Below are positions 23,195-32,007 of a stretch of DNA of 32,255 bases, in pieces. Source of the stretch: Candidatus Rokubacteria bacterium 13_1_40CM_68_15 (GTDB lineage: Bacteria; Methylomirabilota; Methylomirabilia; Rokubacteriales; CSP1-6); contig MNEG01000061.1 in assembly GCA_001917585.1 (NCBI GenBank), positions 1 through 32,255 of the forward strand, given 5' to 3'. The number at the start of each line of letters is the position of its first letter. Positions within the stretch are counted from its first letter, which is position 1. The position numbers were made by a program, and so were the translations under genes. Below the pieces are notes generated by a model. That model was not told the DNA's origin. It did no database searches and worked only from the letters and a program-made list of their open reading frames with translations.

Positions 23195-23232
23195 TTGTTC
23201 ACACGCTGTCCACATGTCCACACTTATCCACA
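23195..23232 (+). promoter_or_regulatory. Array of four DnaA-box-like sites
   Basis: Four same-strand 9-mers lie in 38 bp: TTGTTCACA (23195-23203), CTGTCCACA (23206-23214), ATGTCCACA (23214-23222) and TTATCCACA (23224-23232). The last is a perfect match to the DnaA consensus; the others share NCCACA or TCACA and differ at one or two positions. Starts are 8-11 bp apart, about one helical turn. The array begins 7 nt after the pyrD stop. Confidence 0.6.
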
Positions 23233-23591
23233 GGCGACGAAATCGCACCGTGGGGCGCGGTCTCGCGGGGAGCGTCGGAAAAAACGACGATCTGCTCATC
23301 CACCGGTGTCGACGATGTGAAGTTTTACGCGTTTCCCGTGCCCATGCGCAGCGACGCACGCCCGGCGCGCGCTGGCGATGCGGCGAAACGAGACCTTGAC
23401 ACGCCGAATGCGGCGCTCGTAACGTTGGCGCGCTCTCGTAACCATTTTGCAATCGCCTGCCGCAACGCCGAGGGATCGAGGCGCTGCGGGGAACGAAATC
23501 GAGACAATGAGCCGCAAGCCGCTCGGGGCCGAGGCGGGCGGCGCATCGCGACCGCGACATGCACCACGGGCTCTGAGAGGAACGGCGCACG
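23233..23591. other. Non-coding stretch after the DnaA-box array
   Basis: About 360 bp with no convincing ORF; short frames here have poor codon use. It is less GC-rich than the flanks in places (GGAAAAAACGACG near 23278, GAAGTTTTACGCG near 23319, AACCATTTTGCAATCG near 23440), which could be unwinding-prone or promoter regions. A candidate plus-strand promoter is described separately. No tRNA or riboswitch shape was found. Confidence 0.5.
23396..23425 (+). promoter_or_regulatory. Candidate promoter for the 80-residue protein gene
   Basis: A perfect TTGACA (23396-23401) is followed after 18 nt by TAACGT (23420-23425), 3 of 6 for a -10. It lies about 165 bp upstream of the ATG at 23592, leaving a long leader. 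Confidence 0.3.
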
Positions 23592-23834
23592 ATGGACGCT
23601 GGTCGGAAGCCACTCGCCAAGATCGAAGGTCGGCGGCGGATGCGTCTCAGTGGGGTGACGGTCGCGTGGCGCGGGACCCCGGATCTGGACGATTGGGTCG
23701 CTTACATCGTCAACGGTACGCGGTCCAAAAAACTGATCCTGGCCGATCACGCATCGGAACGGAAGGTCAAGGGGCTCCTCTCGCGACTTCAGACCATGTC
23801 CCGGAAGGACATCGAGAAGCTCGCCAAGGGCTGA
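23592..23834 (+). CDS. Small basic protein, function unknown
   Basis: An 80-residue Lys/Arg-rich protein. The N-terminal part (KIEGRRRMRLSGVTVAWRG) looks like beta strands and the C-terminal part (ADHASERKVKGLLSRLQTMS) like one amphipathic helix. No Cys pairs or membrane segment. GAGAGG about 10 nt before the ATG supports the start. It is read toward the VOC gene, with only 6 bp between the two stops and no terminator visible. It may bind nucleic acid, judging only from charge; I recognise no family. Confidence 0.6.
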   Translation: MDAGRKPLAKIEGRRRMRLSGVTVAWRGTPDLDDWVAYIVNGTRSKKLILADHASERKVKGLLSRLQTMSRKDIEKLAKG

Positions 23835-23840
23835 GGCGGC

Positions 23841-24293
23841 TCAGAGTTCCAGAGGCTCCACGTGAGCGACCGCGGCAGGATTCGTGCGCCACACGGCCGG
23901 GTCCGCGTCCACGTAGAGCTCCAGGCCGTTGCCGTCGGGATCGCTGAGGTAGATCGACTGGCTCACCTTGTGGTCCGAGACGGCCATCGTGACGCCGTGA
24001 GCTTCGAGGTGCGCTTTGGCCGCCCGTAACTGGTCGAGATCGTCGCCCACCTTGAGCGCGACGTGATAGAGACCGACCGCGGCACGCCCTGCGGCAGGCG
24101 CGTCGGCTCCGACCTCCATGATGGCGAGGTCGTGATGATTCTCGCCAGTGGCCGAGAAGAAGACCATCTGGCCACGGAGGCGCGCGACCTCTCGGAGACC
24201 GAGAACGTCCCGATAGAACGGTACCGAGCGCTCCAGGCTCCGGACCTTCAGGACCACGTGGCCGACGCGACGGATCTGGATAGGGTGGGCCAT
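23841..24293 (-). CDS. VOC-superfamily enzyme (glyoxalase / extradiol dioxygenase-like)
   Basis: A 150-residue single-chain VOC protein with two beta-alpha-beta-beta-beta modules. Candidate metal ligands are the His in RRVGHVVLKV (about 12), the His in GLYHVALKV (about 79) and the Glu in GLELYVD (about 130), the arrangement of type I extradiol dioxygenases. YLSDPDGNGLELY is the classical C-terminal VOC signature. Substrate unknown. The ATG at 24293 is chosen from the conserved N-terminus. No Shine-Dalgarno precedes it, but TATCAT ends 6 nt upstream, so a leaderless transcript from its own promoter is possible. It lies 38 nt after radC. Confidence 0.85.
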   Translation of the reverse strand: MAHPIQIRRVGHVVLKVRSLERSVPFYRDVLGLREVARLRGQMVFFSATGENHHDLAIMEVGADAPAAGRAAVGLYHVALKVGDDLDQLRAAKAHLEAHGVTMAVSDHKVSQSIYLSDPDGNGLELYVDADPAVWRTNPAAVAHVEPLEL

Positions 24294-24331
24294 GAGGTGA
24301 TGATACACGCGAAGTCGGACGCGTCGATCGA

Positions 24332-25000
24332 TCAGATGAGGCCGCGCTCGGCAAGACTGACGTAGCGGCCGCGGCCGATGACGACGTGGTCGTGCAGGCG
24401 GAGGTCGAGCAGACGCGCGCATTCCACCAGCTGCCGCGTGAGGCGGATGTCCTCCCGACTCGGCGTGGGATCGCCGCTCGGATGGTTGTGCAGCAGGATG
24501 ACCGCCGCCGCGGATTCGATAATGGCCGGCTTGAACACCTCACGGGGATGCACGAGGCTGGCCGAGAGCGTTCCCTCCGACACCACGCGATCGCGCAGGA
24601 GGCCGTTCTGCGCGTCGAGCAGGGCGACCCGAAACACCTCACGCTTCAGGTCTTCCATCAGCGGCCCGAAGGCAGCGTAGACCTCGGCCGGCGTCGCGAG
24701 CGTCGCCCGCTGACCGGGCGTGCGTGACCGCAACCGCCGCGTCAGCTCGAATGCGGCGGCCAGCCGGGCCGCCCGCGCGGGACCGACGCCGCGCTGGCGC
24801 GCCAGCTCGACGACCTCGCGTGAGGCGACCTCGCCCAGCGACCCGTACGTGGCCAGGATCTCGCGCGCGACATCGAGCGCCGTGTGCCCACGCGTGCCTG
24901 ACCCGAGCTGGAGCGCGAGCAGCTCGGCATCGGCCAGCGCTTCCGGCCCGTGGGCGTAGAGCCGCTCGCGCGGGCGGTCGTACTCGGGCCAGGCGCTCAC
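24332..25000 (-). CDS. radC: RadC/YeeS-family JAB domain protein
   Basis: A 222-residue protein with an N-terminal helix-hairpin-helix-like region (RERLYAHGPEALADAELLAL) and a C-terminal MPN/JAB domain. The metal-binding set is present: ILLHNHPSGDPTPSREDI holds HxH and the downstream Asp, with an upstream Glu in REVFKPAI. The name comes from an old repair phenotype. The true activity is unsettled; a metal-dependent hydrolase or nuclease linked to DNA is the usual guess. It is the 3' part of the housekeeping operon, 33 nt after tsaE. Confidence 0.92.
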   Translation of the reverse strand: MSAWPEYDRPRERLYAHGPEALADAELLALQLGSGTRGHTALDVAREILATYGSLGEVASREVVELARQRGVGPARAARLAAAFELTRRLRSRTPGQRATLATPAEVYAAFGPLMEDLKREVFRVALLDAQNGLLRDRVVSEGTLSASLVHPREVFKPAIIESAAAVILLHNHPSGDPTPSREDIRLTRQLVECARLLDLRLHDHVVIGRGRYVSLAERGLI

Positions 25001-25033
25001 GCGTGTGAGGGTGGCGCAGGCCGCCGCGCACCG

Positions 25034-25495
25034 TCAATGCCGCGAGCTTGATACGCCGCCCGGGCCGGCCAAACCTCGCGTGATGGTGATCGTCCGCGGC
25101 TCGTCCCCTACCCCCTCGATGCGCACGTAAATGGTCCGTGCCGGCAGCAGCGGCCTGGCCTTCTCCGCCCACTCGATGACCGTGACGCCATCGCCGTCGA
25201 TCATCTCTTCGAGCCCGAGATCCGCGAGCTCGGTCACCGTCGCCGTCCGGTAGGCGTCGACGTGATGGACGGGCAGCCGACCGCGATACTCGTTGACGAG
25301 GACGAAGGTCGGGCTCGTCGCACGGGCCGTGACGCCGAGCCCGTGGGTGAGCCCCTGGACGAAGCACGTCTTGCCGGCGCCGAGCTCGCCGGTGAGCGCA
25401 ACGACATCGCTGGGACGGAGCGTCTGCGCCAGGCGTTCGCCCGCGGCCTCCGTCTCTTCGGGGCTCTGGCTGGCGATCGTCGCGGACGCCGTCAC
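25034..25495 (-). CDS. tsaE: tRNA threonylcarbamoyladenosine biosynthesis ATPase TsaE
   Basis: A 153-residue ATPase that works with TsaB and TsaD in making t6A37 on tRNAs reading ANN codons. Walker A GELGAGKT is at about 36-43. [10 protein letters not shown] (switch region), HVDAYR and VIEWAEK are family landmarks. The GTG start overlaps the nnr stop by 4 bp. tsaB and tsaD are not in the window. Confidence 0.93.
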   Translation of the reverse strand: MTASATIASQSPEETEAAGERLAQTLRPSDVVALTGELGAGKTCFVQGLTHGLGVTARATSPTFVLVNEYRGRLPVHHVDAYRTATVTELADLGLEEMIDGDGVTVIEWAEKARPLLPARTIYVRIEGVGDEPRTITITRGLAGPGGVSSSRH

Positions 25496-27045
25496 GCGCG
25501 TCGAGGCGCCACGCTCGCGAACGCGTCGGGAAGCGCGGCGATCACATCGCTCGCGATAAGGGCTTCCTCGCCGACGCGTCGGGCTGCGATGTCGCCGGCG
25601 AGCCCGTGCAGATAGACGGCCGTCTGCGCCGCCGCGCGCGGCTCGAGGCCACGCGCGAAGAATGCACCGAGGATACCGGTGAGAACGTCGCCGGTTCCGC
25701 CGCTGGCCATGCCGGGATTGCCGGTCGGGTTGACGTCGACGTGGCCGTCCGGATCGGCGATCACCGTGCCCGCGCCCTTGAGCACGAGATGGACACGGTA
25801 GGTCGTGGCAAAGGCGCGCGCCGTCTCGATGCGGTCGCGCTCCACCTCGGCCACGGAGCGCCCGAGCATCCGCGCCAGCTCACCGGGGTGCGGCGTGAGA
25901 CAGCGGGGCGCCGGCGCGCCGCGGAGCGTATCGAGGTGGCCGGCGAGCGCCGTCAGCGCGTCGGCGTCGAGGACCAGCGGGAGGCGAAGATCATGTGCGA
26001 GCTCGCGCGCAAGCGCCTGGGTTTCAGCATCGAGTCCGAGGCCCGGCCCCACGGCGGCCGCGTCGCGCGCCTCGGCCAGCTCGTCGAGAACTTCGCGAGC
26101 CTTGAGCGCGACCGAGCGCGCGGCCGTTTCGGGGACCGGCTCGGTCATCGCTTCGAGCACGAGCACCGCGACGATGGGTTGCTGGCTGGCGGCCGTCGCG
26201 ACGGTGACGAGACCACCACCGCTCCGCATGGCCGCGCGCGCCGCCAGCGCCGCGGCGCCCGTCTTGCCGACGGAGCCGGCGACGATGAGCAGCCGACCGT
26301 AGGTCCCCTTGTGAGCGCTGGGGCGACGTCGCGGCAAGTGCGAGGCGATGTCGGACGCTTCGAGGAGGAACGTCGTGACCCCGCGCCGGACTTCGGCCTC
26401 CGGAATACCGATGTCGACGACGACTACCCGACCCGCCCAGTCCAGGCCCGGACCCGTGACGAGTCCCCGCTTCAAGGCGGCGAACGTCGTCGTCACATCG
26501 GCGCGGACCGCCGGGCCGGACGGTGGACCTCCGTCGGCGGGAAGACCGGACGGAATATCGAGCGAGACGACGAAGCGCTGGCTCGCGTCGATGGCGGTGA
26601 TGGCGGCCGCGGTCGTCCCACGCGGCGCTCCCTCCGCCCCCGTGCCGAGCAACGCGTCCACGACGGCGTCGGCGCCGCCGAGCGACTCGGCCAGAGGCCG
26701 CTCGTCTTCGATGACGATCGGGCGGAGACCGCTCCGTCGCATGGCCGCGAGCTTGCCCGCCGCGTCGCCAGTGATCTCCTCCGGACGAGCCGTGAGCCAG
26801 ACGGTGACGCGAGCGCCGCGTTGCTTGAGAAGGCGGGCGACGACGAAGCCGTCACCACCATTCCCTCCCTTGCCGCACACCACCACCACACGCGCGCCGC
26901 GTCCGCCTCGGGGCAGGAGCCGGACGATTTCGCGGGTCGCGCCCCGCCCGGCGTTCTCCATGAGGGTCGCGCCGGGGATGCCGAGCGTCTCGATGGCCCG
27001 GCGATCGAGCCGGCGCATCTCCTCGGCACTCAGCACCGGCAGCAC
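25492..27045 (-). CDS. nnr: Bifunctional NAD(P)H-hydrate epimerase / ADP-dependent dehydratase
   Basis: It repairs damaged NAD(P)H hydrates. The 517 residues comprise the YjeF N-terminal epimerase (about 1-215; MLENAGRG-like [31 protein letters not shown]) and the C-terminal ribokinase-like dehydratase (about 225-510; [42 protein letters not shown] with the catalytic Asp). Both sets of motifs look intact. The GTG start is 2 nt after the upstream lipoprotein gene. The acpS-nnr-tsaE order is widespread in bacteria. Confidence 0.94.
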   Translation of the reverse strand: MLPVLSAEEMRRLDRRAIETLGIPGATLMENAGRGATREIVRLLPRGGRGARVVVVCGKGGNGGDGFVVARLLKQRGARVTVWLTARPEEITGDAAGKLAAMRRSGLRPIVIEDERPLAESLGGADAVVDALLGTGAEGAPRGTTAAAITAIDASQRFVVSLDIPSGLPADGGPPSGPAVRADVTTTFAALKRGLVTGPGLDWAGRVVVVDIGIPEAEVRRGVTTFLLEASDIASHLPRRRPSAHKGTYGRLLIVAGSVGKTGAAALAARAAMRSGGGLVTVATAASQQPIVAVLVLEAMTEPVPETAARSVALKAREVLDELAEARDAAAVGPGLGLDAETQALARELAHDLRLPLVLDADALTALAGHLDTLRGAPAPRCLTPHPGELARMLGRSVAEVERDRIETARAFATTYRVHLVLKGAGTVIADPDGHVDVNPTGNPGMASGGTGDVLTGILGAFFARGLEPRAAAQTAVYLHGLAGDIAARRVGEEALIASDVIAALPDAFASVAPRRA

Positions 27046-27047
27046 GG

Positions 27048-27800
27048 TCAGTGCGGCAGGGTCGCGGCCTGGGTGAGAAAGTCGGCGAGGATCGCCGTGT
27101 AGACCTCCCGACTCTCGGTGCGGGCTGTCTTCGGCAGCTCGATGTGCAGCGCCTGCGTGGGCAGGCGAAGAATGCCGACACGCTTGGCGCCGCTCGCCGC
27201 GTAGACCACGGGATCGGCCGGCTCGACCAGAACCTCGAGGCGCTGATTCCCCGGGCGAGCACGCAGATGCGCGTCGCGGATGAGCTCGAGCAGCGTCTTG
27301 AGGCGCAGGGCATCGTCGCGATCAGCGCCCACGGTCGCGACCTCGATCCGCTGTGCCGCCTCGCGACGATTGTTGCCATGAATCTCCACGTAGAAAGCGA
27401 GCGGGCCCTGGGCGACCGCCCGCACGCGCTGCTCGTACACCTCGTAGACGCGCCGAGCGCCGTCCGTGGAGACTTCCTGTGCGGCCGGGCTTCCCGGCAC
27501 GCCTTCCATGGGGCGGTTCACCTGATAACGGCGGCCGGGTCCGTCGGGACGATCGGGCTCGAGGGCGAAGCCGGTGGCGACGACGAGCCCGAAGCCTGTG
27601 CGGCGCGCGAGATCGGTCGCGATGTCGCCGGTGCGCTGGTCCGACGTGCCGTGGGGCGCCGCGATGACGAAGCCCGGCTTGCCGGCCCTGGCCGCGATGT
27701 AGCCGGGGGCGGCGCCGGGCACCAGGCGGACGGGCTCGGCCGCGCATCCGTAGAGGATCACCGCGCCCGTCGTCACGCTAACGAGTTGCCGCAGTCGCAT
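27048..27800 (-). CDS. Lipoprotein resembling N-formylglutamate amidohydrolase
   Basis: A 250-residue protein with a short lipoprotein signal (VILYGC, lipid Cys at 19). FVIAAPHGTSDQRTGDIA near 44-61, YQVNRP near 91-96 and AFYVEIHGNNR near 134-144 recall the zinc-site PH(S/G)G, NR and DxH motifs of N-formylglutamate amidohydrolase-type enzymes. It may be a metal-dependent amidase at the envelope; substrate unknown. It is unusual between acpS and nnr, which are normally adjacent. The ATG at 27800 overlaps acpS by 23 nt and lacks a ribosome site, so it is probably translated by coupling. Confidence 0.7.
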   Translation of the reverse strand: MRLRQLVSVTTGAVILYGCAAEPVRLVPGAAPGYIAARAGKPGFVIAAPHGTSDQRTGDIATDLARRTGFGLVVATGFALEPDRPDGPGRRYQVNRPMEGVPGSPAAQEVSTDGARRVYEVYEQRVRAVAQGPLAFYVEIHGNNRREAAQRIEVATVGADRDDALRLKTLLELIRDAHLRARPGNQRLEVLVEPADPVVYAASGAKRVGILRLPTQALHIELPKTARTESREVYTAILADFLTQAATLPH

Positions 27801-28242
27801 CGGGAGCGACGAGCATGGCCTGCGCCATCGCGTACTCGCCGTCGTGCGTGAGCGCGAGCAGGAGCCGGTCGCCGCCGCCGCGGGCGCGGCTGATCTCCTG
27901 CGAGCGTCCGCTCAGGACGAGCACGGGCGCCTGCCCGCGCTCGCGGCGCACCTCGAGCTCGCGCCAGTTGATACCCAGCCGCAGCCCGGTGCCGAGCGCC
28001 TTGAGGCCCGCTTCCTTGGCGGCGAAGCGCGCAGCGAAGTGCTGGGTGGGGTCGCGACGGGCCTGGCAGTAGGCGATCTCGCCATCGGTGAAGACGCGGC
28101 GAAGGAAGCGCTCCTGCCAACGCTCGATGACGCCGCGCATTCGCGGGAGATGGACGAGATCGATGCCGATGCCGCGAACACCAGGATCGCCTGCCGGACG
28201 AACCTCTTCGGCGCGCCCGGTCGGCTCGCCCGGCGGGCTCAT
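27778..28242 (-). CDS. acpS: Holo-ACP synthase
   Basis: It transfers 4'-phosphopantetheine from CoA to the serine of ACPs. The 154 residues include an unusual N-terminal extension of about 22 residues, then GIGIDLVHLPRM (Mg-binding Asp) and RFAAKEAGLKALGTGL (catalytic Glu/Lys). The C-terminal strand ALTHDGEYAMA is typical. The ATG overlaps glmM by 4 bp. It is the only phosphopantetheinyl transferase in the window and could serve the ACP at 18200-18475 in addition to housekeeping AcpP. Confidence 0.93.
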   Translation of the reverse strand: MSPPGEPTGRAEEVRPAGDPGVRGIGIDLVHLPRMRGVIERWQERFLRRVFTDGEIAYCQARRDPTQHFAARFAAKEAGLKALGTGLRLGINWRELEVRRERGQAPVLVLSGRSQEISRARGGGDRLLLALTHDGEYAMAQAMLVAPDATAATR

Positions 28243-29591
28243 GCCGCGCCGATCAGGTCGCGAATGATGGCGGCCAGATCGTCGGCCATCGTCCGGATGC
28301 GGTCGCCGTCGGCGCCTTCGATCATCACGCGCGCGAGCGATTCCGTGCCAGAGTAGCGGATCAGGATCCGGCCGGCACCGTCCATCTCGCTCTCGAATCC
28401 CTGCACGCGCTCCGACAGCCCGGCGAGCGTCTCGATGGGCGGCTTCGTTCGCACGGGCACGTTGACGAGCACCTGGGGGAACTTCCGCAGGCAGCTGGAC
28501 AGCTCGGCCAGCGACGCGCCCGTCTCCCGCATGACCGCGAGCAGGGCCAGCGCGGACAGGATGCCGTCACCGGCGGGACTGTGATCGAGAAAAAGGAGAT
28601 GCCCGGACTGCTCGCCGCCGACGTTGGCGCCGCGGCGTTGCATCTCCTCGTGCACGTAACGGTCGCCGACCTGGGTCTTGACGATCTCGATGCCGCCGGC
28701 GCGAAGTGACTCGTCCAGGCCGAGGTTGGCCATGACGGTGGTGACCACGACGTTGCCCTTGAGCCGCCCGCGGCTCTGCAGGTGACGGCCGGCGATGGCG
28801 AGCGCGTAGTCGCCGTCGCGGATCTCGCCGCGATCGTCGATCGACACCAGACGGTCACCGTCGCCGTCGAAGGCGAAGCCGACGTGAGCGCCCACCGCGC
28901 GGAGCTTCCGCTGGAGAGCCTCCGGGTGCAGCGCGCCCGAACCGGCATTGATGTTGGTGCCGGTGGGGCGGCACCCGATGCACACGACGTGCGCGCCCAG
29001 CCGTCGGAACACCCGGGGCGCCACGCGATACGTCGCCCCGTGCGCGCAGTCGATCGCGATCGTCATGCCGCCGAGGTCGACCGCGAAGCAGCGGCTCAGA
29101 TAGTCGATGTAGTAGCGCTCGGCGCGATCGTAGGTCACGTGGCGGCCGATGCCGGCCCCGCTCGCCCGCGGCGCGCTGTCGGCGCCCTTGAGACGCGCTT
29201 CGATCTCGTCCTCCCAGGCGTCCGGGAACTTCGTGCCCTCGGAGGAGAAGAGCTTGATCCCGTTGTCGGCGAAGGGATTGTGCGACGCGGAGAGCACGAT
29301 GCCCCCGTCGGCGTCGAGTGCGCGGGTGACGAGCGCGATCCCTGGCGTCGGCAGCACGCCCGCGGCGAAGCACTCGCCGCCCGCGCTGAGCACGCCGGCC
29401 GTCATGGCCGCTTCCAGGAGCGGCCCGGAGCGTCGCGTGTCACGGCCGATGACGAGCTTGACGCTATCGCGACCTCGCTGGGCTTGCAGCGTCGCCACCA
29501 GCTGGCGGCCGACGCGGTAGGCGAGATCGGGCGTGAGTGGCTCTTCGTTGGCCACTCCCCGGATCCCATCGGTGCCGAACAGTCGCGTCAC
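28239..29591 (-). CDS. glmM: Phosphoglucosamine mutase
   Basis: It converts glucosamine-6-phosphate to glucosamine-1-phosphate for UDP-GlcNAc, feeding peptidoglycan and lipopolysaccharide. The 450 residues are full length. The phosphoserine loop LSASHNP has the active Ser at 103. The metal-binding DGDGDR and the C-terminal phosphate site IRYSGTES are present. The GTG start overlaps cdaR by 4 bp. The cdaA-cdaR-glmM order matches the c-di-AMP module in which GlmM can inhibit CdaA. Confidence 0.96.
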   Translation of the reverse strand: MTRLFGTDGIRGVANEEPLTPDLAYRVGRQLVATLQAQRGRDSVKLVIGRDTRRSGPLLEAAMTAGVLSAGGECFAAGVLPTPGIALVTRALDADGGIVLSASHNPFADNGIKLFSSEGTKFPDAWEDEIEARLKGADSAPRASGAGIGRHVTYDRAERYYIDYLSRCFAVDLGGMTIAIDCAHGATYRVAPRVFRRLGAHVVCIGCRPTGTNINAGSGALHPEALQRKLRAVGAHVGFAFDGDGDRLVSIDDRGEIRDGDYALAIAGRHLQSRGRLKGNVVVTTVMANLGLDESLRAGGIEIVKTQVGDRYVHEEMQRRGANVGGEQSGHLLFLDHSPAGDGILSALALLAVMRETGASLAELSSCLRKFPQVLVNVPVRTKPPIETLAGLSERVQGFESEMDGAGRILIRYSGTESLARVMIEGADGDRIRTMADDLAAIIRDLIGAA

Positions 29592-30256
29592 GGCCTCCCA
29601 CTCCGCTGCATTGCCGTCTCCGGTCGGATCTCCACCGTCACCTGCACACGGCCGGCGCGGATCGGATACACGTTGTCGGGGAGCACGAGGCCGACGGTCT
29701 GCGTCACGGTGGCCCGGCTGCCGGCGACGTCCACCGGCGCCGTCTCCACGCTCTCCCGTGTTTCGATTGTAGACCGAGGCCCCTTCAGCAGCACAGAAGC
29801 GGGATCGACGACGATCCGCGTGACGGCGTAGCCGCTGGCCGGCTGCCCGCGCAGGCTGGCGACGGCCCGCACGGATTTCTCCGCCGCCTTGGCCACCGCG
29901 ACGCGGAGCTGGGCCGGCGTGATCCGGGTCACCCGCACCCCGGGCGGCGTCTGCACGTCGGACGGGGCCAGCGTGAGCTGGCTCTCGCCTTCGGGCAGAT
30001 GCGCGACATCGACCCGGACACGCAACGCCTCACTGGTGAGACGACTGACCGCCCAGCGCCCCACCTCGACCTGCAATTCCACGCGATCGCGAGGGTCGGG
30101 CAGGAGCACGGCATCGTCGGGGAGGCCGACATACTCGACGGGGGCTGCCAGGGCGAGCTGACTCCGCTCGCCGACGGCGACGAAGAGCCAGAGACCGGCG
30201 GCCACGGCCAGCGACAGGAGCTTGAGATGCCAGTTCCGTGCGAGGAACGACGGCAT
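29588..30256 (-). CDS. cdaR: YbbR-domain protein CdaR, regulator of CdaA
   Basis: A 222-residue membrane-anchored protein. One N-terminal helix (LLSLAVAAGLWLFVAV) is followed by two YbbR-like extracytoplasmic beta domains (about 30-110 and 115-200). It modulates the diadenylate cyclase in Gram-positive bacteria; the gene order suggests the same here. Firmicute CdaR usually has four YbbR repeats, so this is a short form. The ATG at 30256 overlaps the cdaA stop by 1 nt; a TTG one codon earlier is less likely. Confidence 0.88.
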   Translation of the reverse strand: MPSFLARNWHLKLLSLAVAAGLWLFVAVGERSQLALAAPVEYVGLPDDAVLLPDPRDRVELQVEVGRWAVSRLTSEALRVRVDVAHLPEGESQLTLAPSDVQTPPGVRVTRITPAQLRVAVAKAAEKSVRAVASLRGQPASGYAVTRIVVDPASVLLKGPRSTIETRESVETAPVDVAGSRATVTQTVGLVLPDNVYPIRAGRVQVTVEIRPETAMQRSGRP

Positions 30257-31074
30257 CAAGCGCCGAGCTTGAGTCGGGCCGGCACCGCAGGCGCCGGCGC
30301 CGGCGCCGCCGGCACACCTTCGATCAACTCCTGAAGTCGCTGGCGCAACGTGGCCGGATCGGGAATCGTTTCCATGTGGCCGTCCACGGCGACCGCCACG
30401 CGGCCGGTCTCTTCGGAGACGACGAGGGCGATCGCGTCGCTTTCCTCGCTGATCCCGAGCGCCGCGCGGTGCCGCGTGCCCAGCTGCCGTCCCGTGTGCG
30501 GCGAGCGCGACAGCGGGAGGAAGCAGCCGGCCGCCCGGGCCCGGTCACCCTGGATGATGACGGCGCCGTCGTGGAGCGGCGACTGCGGCAAGAAGACCGT
30601 CTCGAGCAGATCCGCCGACACGATCGCATCGAGCGGCACGCCGAGCTCGACGTAGTAGCGAAGGCCGCCCGCGCGCTCGAACACGATCAGGGCGCCGATG
30701 CGGCGGCCGGACAGCGCGTGCGCCGTCTTCACGAGCTCCTCGACGATGTGGGCACGCTCGGCGGCGCGCGTGCCGCCGAAGGCGAGCCAGAGCCGGCCCT
30801 GGCCGATTCCCGTCAGCGCCCGCCGCAACTCGGGCTGGAAGAGCACGACGAGCGCGATGGCCCAGAATGACCAGAAGTTGTCGAAGATCCAGGTGACGCT
30901 CCACAGCTCGAGGGAGCGCGCCAGGAAGGAACCGCCCACCAGCAAGCCGAGCCCGACCAGCATCTGGATGCCGCGAGTGCCGCGGAACAGCACGAGGCCG
31001 CGATAGACGACGACGGCGACGAGCAGGATGTCGAGCGCGTCACGCCAGCGGAGCGCGGCGAGGATCTCCTTCAT
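30256..31074 (-). CDS. cdaA: Diadenylate cyclase CdaA
   Basis: It makes c-di-AMP from two ATP. A 272-residue protein with three N-terminal membrane helices (about 13-32, 35-54, 62-80) and the DAC domain. The catalytic DGA is at 169-171 and RHR at 201-203, both intact. The C-terminus has an Ala/Pro-rich tail (255-266) encoded by a GGCGCC repeat. The frame is open well upstream, but the ATG at 31074 overlaps folP (ATGA) and begins the conserved sequence. Confidence 0.95.
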   Translation of the reverse strand: MKEILAALRWRDALDILLVAVVVYRGLVLFRGTRGIQMLVGLGLLVGGSFLARSLELWSVTWIFDNFWSFWAIALVVLFQPELRRALTGIGQGRLWLAFGGTRAAERAHIVEELVKTAHALSGRRIGALIVFERAGGLRYYVELGVPLDAIVSADLLETVFLPQSPLHDGAVIIQGDRARAAGCFLPLSRSPHTGRQLGTRHRAALGISEESDAIALVVSEETGRVAVAVDGHMETIPDPATLRQRLQELIEGVPAAPAPAPAVPARLKLGA

Positions 31075-31949
31075 GGCCGCCTCGCGCGCGCCACGCTCTC
31101 GGCGACGGCAACGGCGTCTTTCGTGTCTGCCACGTCGTGAGTCCGGATCAGCGCGGCGCCATTGACCACGGCGAGGGCCGTGGCCGCGAGCGATCCGGCC
31201 AGACGGTCGGCCGGATTGGTGCGCCCGGTGAGGGCGCCGATGAAGGACTTTCGCGACACGCCGACGGCGAGGGGCCGGCCAAGGTCGCACAGCCTCGCGA
31301 GGCCGGCGAGGACGCGCACGTCCCATTCGTGCCACGGCACCCCCTCGTTGCGGAAGAACCCGATCCCGGGATCGAGGACGACGTGCTCGTCAGCGATGTC
31401 CGCCCGCCGCGCCCGCTCGAGCGCCGCCGACAGGCTGGCCCGCACGGCGCCAACGGGATCGGGATCGGGACGAGGCGAGGGCGCGACGTCGGGGTGGGCC
31501 ATCAGGATGACGCCAGCACCGTGGCTCTGGACGATGCGTCCCATCGCCGGGTCAGCGAGCCCCGAGACATCGTTGACGATGCGGGCGCCGGCCTCGAGCG
31601 CCGTCTCGGCCACCGTGGCTCGCGCCGTGTCCGCGGAGACGGGCACCGGCAGCTTGGCGGCGAGCGCTTCCACCGCTCGCCCGAGGCGACCACGCTCCTC
31701 ATCGGTGGTGATATCGGCCGCCCGGTACGGCGCGGTCGATCGTGCGCCCACGTCGATGATGCTCGCGCCCGCCTCCACCATGGTGAGCGCGGTCGCCACG
31801 AGCGCTTCGAGGTTCGCGGGAACGGAGCCGGCGTAGAAGGATTCGGGACTGACGTTGAGCGCGCCCATCACGGCCACCGGCGCTCCGCCACCGATGGGGA
31901 CGCCGGCCAGGAGGGCGCGAACTTGAGCCAACACGCTCAAAGATACCAT
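31071..31949 (-). CDS. folP: Dihydropteroate synthase, variant form
   Basis: It joins pABA and the pterin pyrophosphate in folate synthesis. A 292-residue TIM barrel with MGALNVSPESFYAGSV (28-43), VNDVSG (125-130), DPGIGF, GVSRKSFIG and RTHDV in order. Loop 2 reads DVGARSTAPY (67-76) instead of the usual DIGGESTRPG, and there is no MHM motif (LMAHPD at 149-154). The pattern is closer to archaeal-type DHPS-related proteins as I recall them. The ftsH-folP neighbourhood still supports a folate role. The ATG at 31949 starts 58 nt after ftsH. Confidence 0.88.
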   Translation of the reverse strand: MVSLSVLAQVRALLAGVPIGGGAPVAVMGALNVSPESFYAGSVPANLEALVATALTMVEAGASIIDVGARSTAPYRAADITTDEERGRLGRAVEALAAKLPVPVSADTARATVAETALEAGARIVNDVSGLADPAMGRIVQSHGAGVILMAHPDVAPSPRPDPDPVGAVRASLSAALERARRADIADEHVVLDPGIGFFRNEGVPWHEWDVRVLAGLARLCDLGRPLAVGVSRKSFIGALTGRTNPADRLAGSLAATALAVVNGAALIRTHDVADTKDAVAVAESVARARRP

Positions 31950-32007
31950 CGTCGGGAAGGCCGCGGCACACGGAACTCAGTGGCCGGCGCCGCCGATTCG
32001 GCCGGGC

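Noticed and set aside
23195-23591. Definite chromosomal origin
   Set aside because: Only one box is a perfect match, no clear AT-rich unwinding element is present and no replication genes are nearby; kept as a candidate only.
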